Below are positions 1-7,052 of a stretch of DNA of 14,304 nt, one piece after another. Below the pieces are notes generated by a model. The model had not been told where the DNA came from. It saw only the letters and a list, made by a program, of their open reading frames with translations, and did not search any database. Position numbers and translations under genes: made by a program. Position 1 is the stretch's first letter. Each line of letters opens with the position of its first letter. Source of the DNA: CAZPHI01 sp964586425 (GTDB lineage Bacteria > Bacillota > Clostridia > Lachnospirales > Lachnospiraceae); NCBI GenBank assembly GCA_964586425.1, contig CAZPHI010000053.1:1-14304 (forward strand), given 5' to 3'.

Positions 1-14
1 AAGAAAATAATTTT

Positions 15-46
15 AAAAACTTGCAAGAAAACTATTGACTTTTCTT
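15..46 (-). terminator. weak AT-rich hairpin downstream of the FtsX permease gene
   Basis: On the minus strand a 7-bp stem (arms 40-46 and 25-31) with an 8-base loop is followed, six bases later, by five T residues (15-19). It lies about 75 bases after the stop codon of the permease gene. The stem has only one G-C pair, so it is a poor intrinsic terminator. Nothing else recognisable is present in positions 1-120. Confidence 0.25.
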
Positions 47-120
47 AGCAGGTTTAGTACCTAAGTACCATAAGATGATTTTATTTTATCATATTGATAT
101 ATATTTATCAATAACAGTTT

Positions 121-2727
121 CTATTCGACACTTTTAAGAGCTTCTGCCATATTAATCTTGGTAAGAGTCTTATTAGTCAGCTTTTCAACAAATAATTCAA
201 ATACAAGGGTTAATACAGCCGCAATAATGTATGCCCAAGGTGATACCTGAACCTGCATCGTAATTCCTGCCATATTAACATTACCCATGATCCACCATGT
301 TAACAGATATCCAATCGGGAGCCCCAGAACAATACCGATCAATGTTAACATTATTGTTTCTTTATTAACGTACGCATTAACTTCTTTTCTAGTAAATCCT
401 AATACTTTGATTGTTGCTAATTCTCTGGCTCTCTCACTTACATTAATATTGGATAATGTAAATAATACTGTAAGTGCTAACGCTGCTGACATTGCGACTA
501 ACAGATACACCACCATACTTATCAGATTATTCGTGTCTTCAAATGAATCAACAGCCGCCTGTGAGCTGCTTACTTTTAATACTCTTTCATCAAGTTCGAC
601 TGAATCAAGCCATTCTTTCTTTGAATCTTTATCTCCATTAATGCAAAGTAGATATGACTGTGGATTATATTTTGTAAATAATGTATCATAATAACTCTTT
701 TTCATATACACAAAATTGCCAATGTGGTTACTTACTACTTTTGATACATTGCAATTAGCAAGCTTCTTATCTTCATCCTGCAAAGACACTACCGCATTAT
801 CACTGATATTCATCAGACGAGCTGCACTTTCTGTAACAACAATTCCATTATCAGTTAATTCTGTTCCTTGGTTGCTTGTACTTGCATAATCATATAGATG
901 TATAAAATTATCCATATTCGTATCATCTGGAATAACAAATACTGATATATCATTGCTATCTCCATTGTATCTTAACGTCATTATACTTATCTGTATAAGT
1001 GCCATATCATCTATTCTTCCCGACAACTCCCACTCTTTCATAAGTGCATTCTTATCATCCTGTGATAAATCGTCACTCACAACAATTGCATCGTACATAG
1101 TTATATTGCCATATTGACTTGGCATCAGATTAAGTACTGTATCCTTCACACCAAATCCCAACACGATCAAAAGTGTACATCCCATAATTCCGAGTATTGT
1201 CATAAGCGCTCTCTTCTTATATCTAAAGAGATTTCGACTTGTAACCTTATTAAGGAATTTCATTCTTTTCCATATAGGAGTTATATATTCAATAATAATT
1301 CTTTTTCCTGCCTTTGGAGACTTAGGCCTCATCAAGACAGCAGGTCTTTTACTTACCATTTCAATACAAGATACGATTGTTGCACCAATAATTCCAAAGA
1401 TACATAATATAATTCCACCAATTTCATACTCTGCAAAGAAACCAAAAGTAAATCTTGGTATTAAAAACATGGTCTGCATTATGTATTGTACAATGTAAGG
1501 CAGCAATGCAGCTCCGATTATAGTACCTACTATACCACCAATTATACACGCAGCTGTGGCATACCATATATATTTCATACAAATTGCAAGATTTGAATAT
1601 CCAAGTGATTTATATGTACCGATAAGTCCTCTGTCCTCTTCAACCATTCTTGTCATTGTTGACAAACTAATAAGAACTGCTACAACGAAGAAAATCACAG
1701 GAAATATCTTTGTAACGGTCTGTATGAATTCAGTATTGCTTTTTAATCCTGAAAAACAGTCATTATCGTATCGATTCCATACATACCACACCGGCTTTTC
1801 AAGCATTTCCAAAGCCTTATCTCTTTCTGAATTATATGCAGTCTGCCCCATCTCAGTATTAAATACAAATTCTCCATACTGTGCAATTATTGCATCCTTT
1901 ATCTCGTCGGATATCTCTGTAGCAAGTGTATCATATCTGCTATTTTGCTGCTTTTCTTTTATATTATCATTGATATAATCGCCAGTTTCTTCGACAAGCT
2001 TTTTGTATTTGTCAGAAAAACTGTCCAGCTTATCCGCGCCATCCACATTCACGTATACAGCACTATACACATCCTGCTCGATTACATCACCAATAACAAA
2101 CATATTGTATCTTTCGCCATCTACAGAATCTACAACTGATGTGCTGCTGAAATTATTGTTGGTAAAATCAACCGGATCAATTACTATACCTGTAATAACA
2201 AAACTATCGGTTGCAATACTTCCACTATTTTCTGATTTATCGCTGTCATCATCCTGTGTTTTATCAAAAACCTTTATTGTATCATTAATTTTAAGTCCTG
2301 AAACATCTGCGAATTCTTTTGTTACAGCTATCTCTCCGGCTTCGCTAGGAATGCGGCCTTCCTGAACATATGGACTGTTCATCTTATTCTCAGGCATCGC
2401 ATTAAGCGTAATCTCATAATCAGTCGACTCGTCCTTTTGTGCCGTTACGTCAAATGTTTTCACTCCGGCAACTTTGCTTATTCCCTCAACAGCATCTAAC
2501 ACATCAACATCATCTTTTGTGAGTCCAAGCGTTGATACTATCTTAATATCATATGTATTCTGCTCATCATAAAATATATCAGCTGATTTAAACACATCTA
2601 AACAACCAACTGCAAATCCGGAGAACATACCAATACCAAGCGCCGCCATAATTGTTATGGCAATAAATCGGGAAAGATTTTTTTTGACTGTCATTAAAAT
2701 GTCTTTTCTATAAGCACTTTTTTTCAT
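121..2727 (-). CDS. FtsX-type ABC transporter permease (MacB/LolC superfamily), 868 aa
   Basis: This is a large integral membrane permease that should pair with the ATPase encoded just upstream. Residues 21-43 form an N-terminal membrane segment, followed by a long extracytoplasmic domain (about 45-335). Hydrophobic segments follow at about 338-357, 386-408 and 433-455. A second half starts with a segment at about 507-526, an external domain (about 535-730), and segments at about 735-757, 790-812 and 828-848. Each half has the cytoplasmic FtsX coupling pattern after its first core helix: an E-x-R-x-x-I-G-type stretch with SLGYS near 361-378, and ERARELATIKVLGF near 765-778. This duplicated FtsX layout is known from transporters that move lipids, lipoproteins or peptides or that act in antibiotic resistance. 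The substrate cannot be read from the sequence, and no two-component system of the BceRS kind lies beside it. The ATG is 18 bases after the ATPase stop, with only a modest Shine-Dalgarno, which suggests translational coupling. Confidence 0.9.
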   Translation of the reverse strand: MKKSAYRKDILMTVKKNLSRFIAITIMAALGIGMFSGFAVGCLDVFKSADIFYDEQNTYDIKIVSTLGLTKDDVDVLDAVEGISKVAGVKTFDVTAQKDESTDYEITLNAMPENKMNSPYVQEGRIPSEAGEIAVTKEFADVSGLKINDTIKVFDKTQDDDSDKSENSGSIATDSFVITGIVIDPVDFTNNNFSSTSVVDSVDGERYNMFVIGDVIEQDVYSAVYVNVDGADKLDSFSDKYKKLVEETGDYINDNIKEKQQNSRYDTLATEISDEIKDAIIAQYGEFVFNTEMGQTAYNSERDKALEMLEKPVWYVWNRYDNDCFSGLKSNTEFIQTVTKIFPVIFFVVAVLISLSTMTRMVEEDRGLIGTYKSLGYSNLAICMKYIWYATAACIIGGIVGTIIGAALLPYIVQYIMQTMFLIPRFTFGFFAEYEIGGIILCIFGIIGATIVSCIEMVSKRPAVLMRPKSPKAGKRIIIEYITPIWKRMKFLNKVTSRNLFRYKKRALMTILGIMGCTLLIVLGFGVKDTVLNLMPSQYGNITMYDAIVVSDDLSQDDKNALMKEWELSGRIDDMALIQISIMTLRYNGDSNDISVFVIPDDTNMDNFIHLYDYASTSNQGTELTDNGIVVTESAARLMNISDNAVVSLQDEDKKLANCNVSKVVSNHIGNFVYMKKSYYDTLFTKYNPQSYLLCINGDKDSKKEWLDSVELDERVLKVSSSQAAVDSFEDTNNLISMVVYLLVAMSAALALTVLFTLSNINVSERARELATIKVLGFTRKEVNAYVNKETIMLTLIGIVLGLPIGYLLTWWIMGNVNMAGITMQVQVSPWAYIIAAVLTLVFELFVEKLTNKTLTKINMAEALKSVE

Positions 2728-2745
2728 TATCTAATCTCACTTTCA

Positions 2746-3447
2746 TTACCACTCAATTTCTTCAATTGGTTTGGGCTCGTCATTCTTTTGAATATCAATG
2801 ATTTTACCACTTTTAAAACGAATTACCTTGTCTGCCATCGGTGCAATTGCGCTATTATGAGTAATTATAATAATCGTAATTCCTTCTTTTCTACATGTGT
2901 CTGAAAGAAGCTTTAATATCTGCTTACCTGTAACATAATCAAGTGCTCCCGTTGGCTCATCACATAATAATAGTTTGGGATTCTTTGCTAATGCTCTGGC
3001 AATTGATACTCTCTGTTGTTCACCTCCAGATAATTGTGCAGGAAAATTATTAAGCCTTTCGCCTAATCCAACCTTCTTTAAAGTCTCTGCAGCATCTAAA
3101 CTGTCATTACAAATCTGTGCGGCCAATTCAACATTCTCAAGTGCGGTAAGATTAGGTACAAGATTATAAAACTGAAATACAAATCCTACGTCATTTCTAC
3201 GATACATGCATAAATCATCTTCTTTAAAACCAGCGATATCTTTACCATCAAACATAATTGTACCCTTTGTAGCTGTATCGATACCTCCAAGAATATTAAG
3301 AGCTGTTGTCTTTCCGGCACCCGATGCGCCTACAATAATCACAAGCTCACCCTCATTAACCTCAAAACTTGCATCCTGTAATGCACATACCTTGGTTCCT
3401 TCGCTGCCGTATTCTTTATATACATGCTCGAATGATATAAAACCCAT
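2746..3447 (-). CDS. ABC transporter ATP-binding protein, LolD/MacB type, 233 aa
   Basis: This is the nucleotide-binding subunit that powers the FtsX-type permease encoded immediately downstream. All ABC ATPase motifs are present: Walker A GASGAGKTT (40-48), Q-loop Gln in FVFQFYNL (about 92), signature LSGGEQQR (139-146), Walker B LLLCDEPTGALD (159-170) and the H-loop His (197). The length (about 230 aa) and the LSGGEQQR signature are typical of the LolD/SalX/MacB group. The reading frame extends four codons further to an ATG at 3459. I place the start at 3447 because a perfect GGAGG (3453-3457) lies 5 bases before that ATG and falls inside the would-be longer N-terminus. The C-terminal tail (about 212-233) is acidic and short. 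The gene is first in a two-gene operon, with a promoter at 3529-3557. Confidence 0.93.
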   Translation of the reverse strand: MGFISFEHVYKEYGSEGTKVCALQDASFEVNEGELVIIVGASGAGKTTALNILGGIDTATKGTIMFDGKDIAGFKEDDLCMYRRNDVGFVFQFYNLVPNLTALENVELAAQICNDSLDAAETLKKVGLGERLNNFPAQLSGGEQQRVSIARALAKNPKLLLCDEPTGALDYVTGKQILKLLSDTCRKEGITIIIITHNSAIAPMADKVIRFKSGKIIDIQKNDEPKPIEEIEW

Positions 3448-3452
3448 ACTTA

Positions 3453-3457
3453 CCTCC
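3453..3457 (-). promoter_or_regulatory. Shine-Dalgarno GGAGG deciding the ABC ATPase start
   Basis: A perfect GGAGG with a 5-base spacer precedes the ATG at 3447. It overlaps codons 1-3 of a longer in-frame ATG start at 3459, which itself has no Shine-Dalgarno in the A/T-rich sequence upstream. Confidence 0.8.
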
Positions 3458-3528
3458 ATTTTTATTGTTTATTTTGCAATATAACATTATTCTTCTTTTG
3501 TACATTGACAGTATCTGTTTATCTCATA

Positions 3529-3557
3529 ATTGTAACTCTTATGCATTCTTTAGACAA
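3529..3557 (-). promoter_or_regulatory. sigma-A-type promoter of the FtsX ABC transporter operon
   Basis: On the minus strand a -35 box TTGTCT (3552-3557) and a -10 box TACAAT (3529-3534) are separated by exactly 17 bases. The predicted start of transcription is near 3522, giving a leader of about 75 bases before the ATG at 3447. The -35 box lies about 20 bases beyond the stop codon of the bicupin gene, so the ABC operon probably has its own promoter, although read-through from the bicupin gene is possible because no strong terminator is seen between them. Confidence 0.6.
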
Positions 3558-3578
3558 TAGAAAATGTTTTTAACACTT

Positions 3579-4892
3579 CTATTTATCATTATGTTCTTTT
3601 TCTGCTCTGCAGTTTTTCTTAATTTTATAATCAAATTCTTTAAAATACTTAATATTCTGAGGTGTGTTATTCGCCGGTGGAAATTCATATCCAGGATATT
3701 TTACAATTGGACAACTATCCTTTCGTAATTTATCACAAAAGCTATCGGAAAGATTGAGTACTGACTTAACAACCTCTCTAGGAGTTAATGCCATCCATTG
3801 TGCTAATGATATATCTGCAAAGTGATTGCTTTTAAATAATTCAAGAAAGACAAGCTTTTCCTTACCCACATTCTGAACATAATGAAAATTGCCAACTGGT
3901 ACATATCCTACATCTCCAGCCCTATAATTGAAGGTTCTTGATTTAGGTCCTGGCTCAAACACCGTCATTCTTGCTTCACCCTGAAGATAATACTGCAGTT
4001 CATCATTATTAGAATGCCAATGTATCTCTCTCATTGCTCCGGGCTCTATCTCTACCAATGCAGCTGCTGTTGTTGTACAAGCAGGAAAATTCCTATGATC
4101 AAGTATTCTTATACTTCCCCCATCACATATAATCGGTTCAACATTAATCAACTCATGTTTATACGTATGTGGAACCTTCCCTTTTTCCGATTCTACTTCC
4201 TGACTTTCTATTGTACCTGGATCACCACCATCTACAATATACACCTCTTTACCAGGCAAATCCTTGAATTCATCTTCATTACATCCAAAATTAGCCGACA
4301 ACACATCCATAGGCATATGTGAGAATAACTCTGATATTGAAAATGTGTTGTTTTCAGAGTAACTTCCTTTATCAAAAATCATCAAAAACTCACAGCCCTC
4401 GTGAACACCCTGTATTGAATGACCTACATTGGCAGGAAAAATCCATCCTTCTCCAGGACCACAATCCGCAATGAACGTTCTTCCCATCTCATCAACAGCA
4501 GTTACTCTTGCTACGCCGTTAATTACATATCCCCACTCACTTTGCTGATGCGTATGCATTTCTCTTACTCCTGGTGAGAGGTTCATATTAACAATAGCTA
4601 AAGTATCATCTATCGGTAATTCTCTTTTTGTTATTTCCCTTGACCAGCCTCCGGTTTTTATTATCATTGATGCATCCGACATTGAAAACTTTAGGTTTGG
4701 CATCAATCCAAAATCAGTAGCAGGTGGAACTATAATATCCGGATTCTCATCATCTCTTGCAATATTTCTTGGTCCCAAATCCAGGGCACCTGCTCCATCG
4801 CTTCTAATAGGTTCGGGCTTATCCGACGATTTAAGCTGATTAAGTTTTTCCTGTAGTCTTTCTTCCATATGTCTGTCAATATCTGTTGCCAT
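3579..4892 (-). CDS. bicupin oxalate decarboxylase-like protein, 437 aa
   Basis: Probable cytosolic manganese enzyme of the oxalate decarboxylase family (oxalate to formate plus CO2). Cupin 1 has H113-x-H115-x3-E119 and H158; cupin 2 has H291-x-H293-x4-E298 and H337. These match the eight Mn ligands of B. subtilis OxdC (recalled as H95, H97, E101, H140, H273, H275, E280, H319) at a constant offset of +18. The same offset matches R110, R288 and E351 to Arg92, Arg270 and Glu333. The lid over the N-terminal site reads S179-E-N-N-T183 against SENST, so the proton-handling Glu162 is kept as E180. Differences: Trp96 is Thr114 while Trp274 is kept (W292), lid Ser164 is Asn182, and Tyr340 appears to be Phe358. 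The N-terminus is 18 residues longer and the C-terminus about 34 longer than in OxdC. There is no signal peptide. The ATG follows GGAGAA with good spacing. No oxalate:formate antiporter, frc or oxc gene is adjacent. A related bicupin with another small-acid substrate is possible. Confidence 0.85.
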   Translation of the reverse strand: MATDIDRHMEERLQEKLNQLKSSDKPEPIRSDGAGALDLGPRNIARDDENPDIIVPPATDFGLMPNLKFSMSDASMIIKTGGWSREITKRELPIDDTLAIVNMNLSPGVREMHTHQQSEWGYVINGVARVTAVDEMGRTFIADCGPGEGWIFPANVGHSIQGVHEGCEFLMIFDKGSYSENNTFSISELFSHMPMDVLSANFGCNEDEFKDLPGKEVYIVDGGDPGTIESQEVESEKGKVPHTYKHELINVEPIICDGGSIRILDHRNFPACTTTAAALVEIEPGAMREIHWHSNNDELQYYLQGEARMTVFEPGPKSRTFNYRAGDVGYVPVGNFHYVQNVGKEKLVFLELFKSNHFADISLAQWMALTPREVVKSVLNLSDSFCDKLRKDSCPIVKYPGYEFPPANNTPQNIKYFKEFDYKIKKNCRAEKEHNDK

Positions 4893-5091
4893 AACTTCTC
4901 CTCGATTCTATTAATATATACATAATTATTCCATATCTATAATCTCCACCACACAGAATATTTATACGAAAAATACCATATATTTTTTATTAATTACTAT
5001 AGCAATAGCTTAATTGAAGCAACTGTAGTATAATCAATTATAAATAAATGTATAATTTTATCCCCAATCTAGAATATACGAGGTATAAGTT
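4893..5091. promoter_or_regulatory. divergent promoter region between the bicupin gene and the second ABC transporter
   Basis: This very A/T-rich stretch serves both directions. For the bicupin gene, the minus strand shows an extended -10, TGCTATAGT (4996-5004), without a good -35. For the ABC genes, the plus strand shows TATAAT at 5029-5034 and again at 5051-5056, also with poor -35 boxes, and a Shine-Dalgarno GAGG (5080-5083) 8 bases before the ATG. The first TATAAT is bracketed by an inverted repeat, TAATTG (5011-5016) and CAATTA (5035-5040), which could be an operator. The assignments are tentative because A/T-rich DNA produces such boxes by chance. Confidence 0.35.
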
Positions 5092-5973
5092 ATGGACGTA
5101 ATACAAATTAATCAAATCACAAAAGATTATGGACAAAATCACGGTGTCTTTGATTTGTCATTCAATGTCAAACAAGGTGAAGTCCTTGGTTTCCTTGGTC
5201 CTAATGGTGCAGGAAAAACAACAACCATTAGACAGCTTCTTGGTTTTATCAAACCAGATTCCGGAACGGTCTCAATTCTAGATAAAGATTGTTTTAATGA
5301 TGCTTCAGTAATTCAAGAACATCTGGGATATCTTCCTGGTGAAATAGCTTTTATTGATTCAATGAGTGGAATTGAGTTTATTCATTTCATCGCTTCTATG
5401 AAACATATTAAGAATCTTGATCGTGCTAATAAACTTATAAAGCGTTTTGATTTAAACCCTAATGGAAAATTACGCAAAATGTCAAAGGGCATGAAACAAA
5501 AAATAGGAATTGTCTGTGCCTTTATGCAGGATAGTGAAATTCTAATTCTTGATGAACCAACAAGCGGTCTTGATCCATTAATGCAGAATCAATTTGTTGA
5601 CCTTATTCTGGAAGAAAAAAAACGTGGTAAAACAATTCTTATGTCATCCCATATTTTTGAAGAGGTTGAAAAAACCTGTGATCGTACTGTCATAATTCGT
5701 GATGGACGATTGGTTGCAATTGATACCATAGAGAATCTATGTCAAAACAGACACAAACAGGCAGAATTACTATTTGCTGATACTACAATGGCTAACTCTT
5801 TTGCTGCATTATTTCCTGATGCAACAATAGTTAACGATAAGATAATCCTTCCTATACATAATAATATTAATGATATTATTAGAGAAGCTGGCAAATACAC
5901 TCTAAAAGATGTATCAATAGCTACACAATCACTTGAGGAATTCTTTATGCATTTTTATGGGGAGGGCAAATAA
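5092..5973 (+). CDS. ABC transporter ATP-binding protein, BcrA/CcmA-like, 293 aa
   Basis: This is the ATPase subunit of a two-component ABC-2-type exporter, paired with the permease encoded directly behind it. Motifs: Walker A GPNGAGKT (36-43), a Q-loop region reading GYLPGE (79-84) with no Gln, signature MSKGMKQK (130-137), Walker B LILDEP (151-156) and H-loop His187. The signature lacks the usual LSGG and has the SKGM(K/R)QK form common in BcrA-like drug and lantibiotic-resistance ATPases. The last 80 residues (about 215-293) form the accessory C-terminal domain usual in this family. The ATG is 8 bases after GAGG. The stop codon lies one base before the ATG of the permease, whose Shine-Dalgarno is inside this gene, so the two should be translationally coupled. 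The substrate is unknown; no bacteriocin or regulator gene is adjacent. Confidence 0.92.
   Translation: MDVIQINQITKDYGQNHGVFDLSFNVKQGEVLGFLGPNGAGKTTTIRQLLGFIKPDSGTVSILDKDCFNDASVIQEHLGYLPGEIAFIDSMSGIEFIHFIASMKHIKNLDRANKLIKRFDLNPNGKLRKMSKGMKQKIGIVCAFMQDSEILILDEPTSGLDPLMQNQFVDLILEEKKRGKTILMSSHIFEEVEKTCDRTVIIRDGRLVAIDTIENLCQNRHKQAELLFADTTMANSFAALFPDATIVNDKIILPIHNNINDIIREAGKYTLKDVSIATQSLEEFFMHFYGEGK
5959..5966 (+). promoter_or_regulatory. Shine-Dalgarno deciding the ABC-2 permease start
   Basis: The purine run GGGGAGGG sits 8 bases before the ATG at 5975 and inside the end of the ATPase gene. An in-frame ATG at 5933 would add 14 residues with no hydrophobic or family-like character and lacks its own ribosome-binding site, so 5975 is the likely start. 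Confidence 0.75.
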
Positions 5974-5974
5974 T

Positions 5975-6772
5975 ATGAACATTACACTATATAAACAGGA
6001 ATGTAGGCGTAACAGTATTGTCTTTATCATATTCGCTGCTGTTCTCGCAATGTATGCATACATTATTGTATCTATGTTTGATCCTAAGATGGTGAACAGC
6101 CTGAAAGCCATGACTGAAACTATGCCTGAAATATTCGCTGCCTTTGGTATGGCTAATATAGGAACAACTTTACTTGAATTTCTTACAAGCTATCTATACG
6201 GAATAATATTAACCGCATTTCCTGCGGTATATATAATTATTATTAGCAATCGTTTGGTAGTTCGCTACATTGATACTGGTTCTATGGCATATCTTCTGTC
6301 GGTTCCCGAAACACGACGTAAGTTAATTCGCACACAAGCTATATTCTCTATTTCAAACCTTGCTGTTTTACTACTATATGTAGTTATATTAATAATTGCC
6401 TGTTCGCAATTAATGTTTCCTGGCGAATTAGACATATTTGAATTCATCTCAATTAATATAGGACTATTTGCTCTTTGGATTATGTTTGGAGGCGTATGCT
6501 TTTTCTTCTCTTGTATATTCAATGAATCCAAATTCTCATCAGGCTTTGGCACAGCGTTCATTGTATATACTTTACTATTACAGATGCTTTCACAGGTTGG
6601 AGATAAATTCAATTTTCTAAAATACTTTACTCCAATAACCTTATTTCAGCCCGAACAATTATCTGTTGGTAATACAGGCGCATGGATTGAATGTATTATA
6701 ATGTTTATGGTAGGAATTATATTCTATATATTAGGTACAACTATTTTTACAAGGCGTGATTTACCAATTTAA
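5975..6772 (+). CDS. ABC-2-type transporter permease, 265 aa
   Basis: This is the membrane subunit for the ATPase encoded one base upstream. Six hydrophobic segments can be placed at about 15-33, 70-92, 121-143, 158-180, 188-206 and 235-258, which is the usual ABC-2 permease topology with short loops. The stretch around residues 98-118 (RYIDTGSMAYLLSVP, then basic residues) matches the cytoplasmic loop seen in BcrB-like permeases, where a tGs-aylLa-Pv/e-R pattern is common. No extracellular domain of note is present, so a small hydrophobic substrate or peptide export is more likely than protein transport. No plus-strand terminator is seen after the stop; the hairpin that follows has its U-tract on the other strand. 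Confidence 0.88.
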   Translation: MNITLYKQECRRNSIVFIIFAAVLAMYAYIIVSMFDPKMVNSLKAMTETMPEIFAAFGMANIGTTLLEFLTSYLYGIILTAFPAVYIIIISNRLVVRYIDTGSMAYLLSVPETRRKLIRTQAIFSISNLAVLLLYVVILIIACSQLMFPGELDIFEFISINIGLFALWIMFGGVCFFFSCIFNESKFSSGFGTAFIVYTLLLQMLSQVGDKFNFLKYFTPITLFQPEQLSVGNTGAWIECIIMFMVGIIFYILGTTIFTRRDLPI

Positions 6773-6774
6773 AT

Positions 6775-6811
6775 AAAAAAAGCCGAAAGCTTTAATTAAA
6801 AGACCTTCGGC
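6775..6811 (-). terminator. intrinsic terminator of tRNA-Arg
   Basis: Read on the minus strand, GCCGAA (6806-6811) pairs with TTCGGC (6782-6787), an inner CTTT/AAAG extends the stem past a small bulge, and a run of seven T (6775-6781) follows. It begins 9 bases after the 3' end of the tRNA gene. On the plus strand there is no T-tract, so it should not stop transcription of the ABC permease efficiently. Confidence 0.85.
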
Positions 6812-6820
6812 AGAATTATC

Positions 6821-6896
6821 TGGTGTCCCAGGGAGGATTTGAACCTCTGACCCCTCGCTTAGGAGGCGAGTGCTCTATCCACTGAGCTACTGAGAC
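6821..6896 (-). tRNA. tRNA-Arg (anticodon CCT, reads AGG)
   Basis: A 76-base cloverleaf with the CCA end encoded. The acceptor stem GTCTCAG/CTGGGAC pairs fully with one T-G wobble (4-69). The D arm has GCTC/GAGC. The anticodon stem CTCGC/GCGAG encloses the loop CTCCTAA, giving anticodon CCT. The T arm has the TTCAAAT loop with four good pairs; the outermost pair 49-65 is an A-C mismatch. The discriminator base is A. It is a single tRNA with its own promoter and terminator, not part of a tRNA array. Confidence 0.95.
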
Positions 6897-6956
6897 ATTT
6901 GAATTACATATATTAAAATATATTCTGAAAAATACATTATTTTCAGACACGAACAT

Positions 6957-6985
6957 ATTTTAGCATATGAAACTATCAAGGTCAA
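6957..6985 (-). promoter_or_regulatory. sigma-A promoter of tRNA-Arg
   Basis: The minus strand has TTGACC (6980-6985), a 17-base spacer and TAAAAT (6957-6962), close to the consensus. Transcription would start near 6950, giving a leader of about 54 bases to be trimmed before the tRNA. The leader contains a small inverted repeat, CTGAAAA (6925-6931) and TTTTCAG (6940-6946). Confidence 0.7.
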
Positions 6986-6994
6986 TGATATACT
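6986..6994 (+). promoter_or_regulatory. possible extended -10 promoter of the esterase gene
   Basis: TGATATACT on the plus strand is an extended -10 element (TGnTATACT). No good -35 is seen at the expected distance. It abuts the -35 box of the divergent tRNA promoter, so the two promoters would overlap. The predicted leader is about 50 bases. Confidence 0.35.
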
Positions 6995-7008
6995 TCAAAT
7001 AAACTATT

Positions 7009-7022
7009 GGGCTTATTAGCCC
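7009..7022 (+). other. small hairpin in the esterase 5' leader
   Basis: GGGCT (7009-7013) and AGCCC (7018-7022) can pair around a 4-base loop, 30 bases before the ATG at 7053. There is no true T-tract behind it (TCTTTC follows). It may be a leader stem affecting mRNA stability or a weak stop for upstream transcripts; this is only a structural observation. Confidence 0.3.
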
Positions 7023-7052
7023 TCTTTCAAATCGAATGGTGGCATACAAACA

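Noticed and set aside
287..691. Plus-strand open frame antisense to the FtsX permease gene (also 1556-1978 and 2003-2365)
   Set aside because: These lie opposite a clearly coding minus-strand gene, have no Shine-Dalgarno and show no recognisable domain; they are shadows of the real frame.
3555..3578. Hairpin directly after the bicupin stop codon as its terminator
   Set aside because: The arms (ATAGAA..TGTT and AACA..TTCTAT) are A/T-rich with an asymmetric bulge and no T-tract follows, so it is not convincing.
5933..5974. Longer N-terminus for the ABC-2 permease
   Set aside because: The ATG at 5933 would overlap the ATPase gene and lacks a ribosome-binding site, while the ATG at 5975 has a strong one at ideal spacing.
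6821..6896. tRNA-Arg as an integration site for a mobile element
   Set aside because: Lone tRNA-Arg genes are often used by integrases, but no integrase gene and no second copy of the tRNA 3' end were seen in the window.
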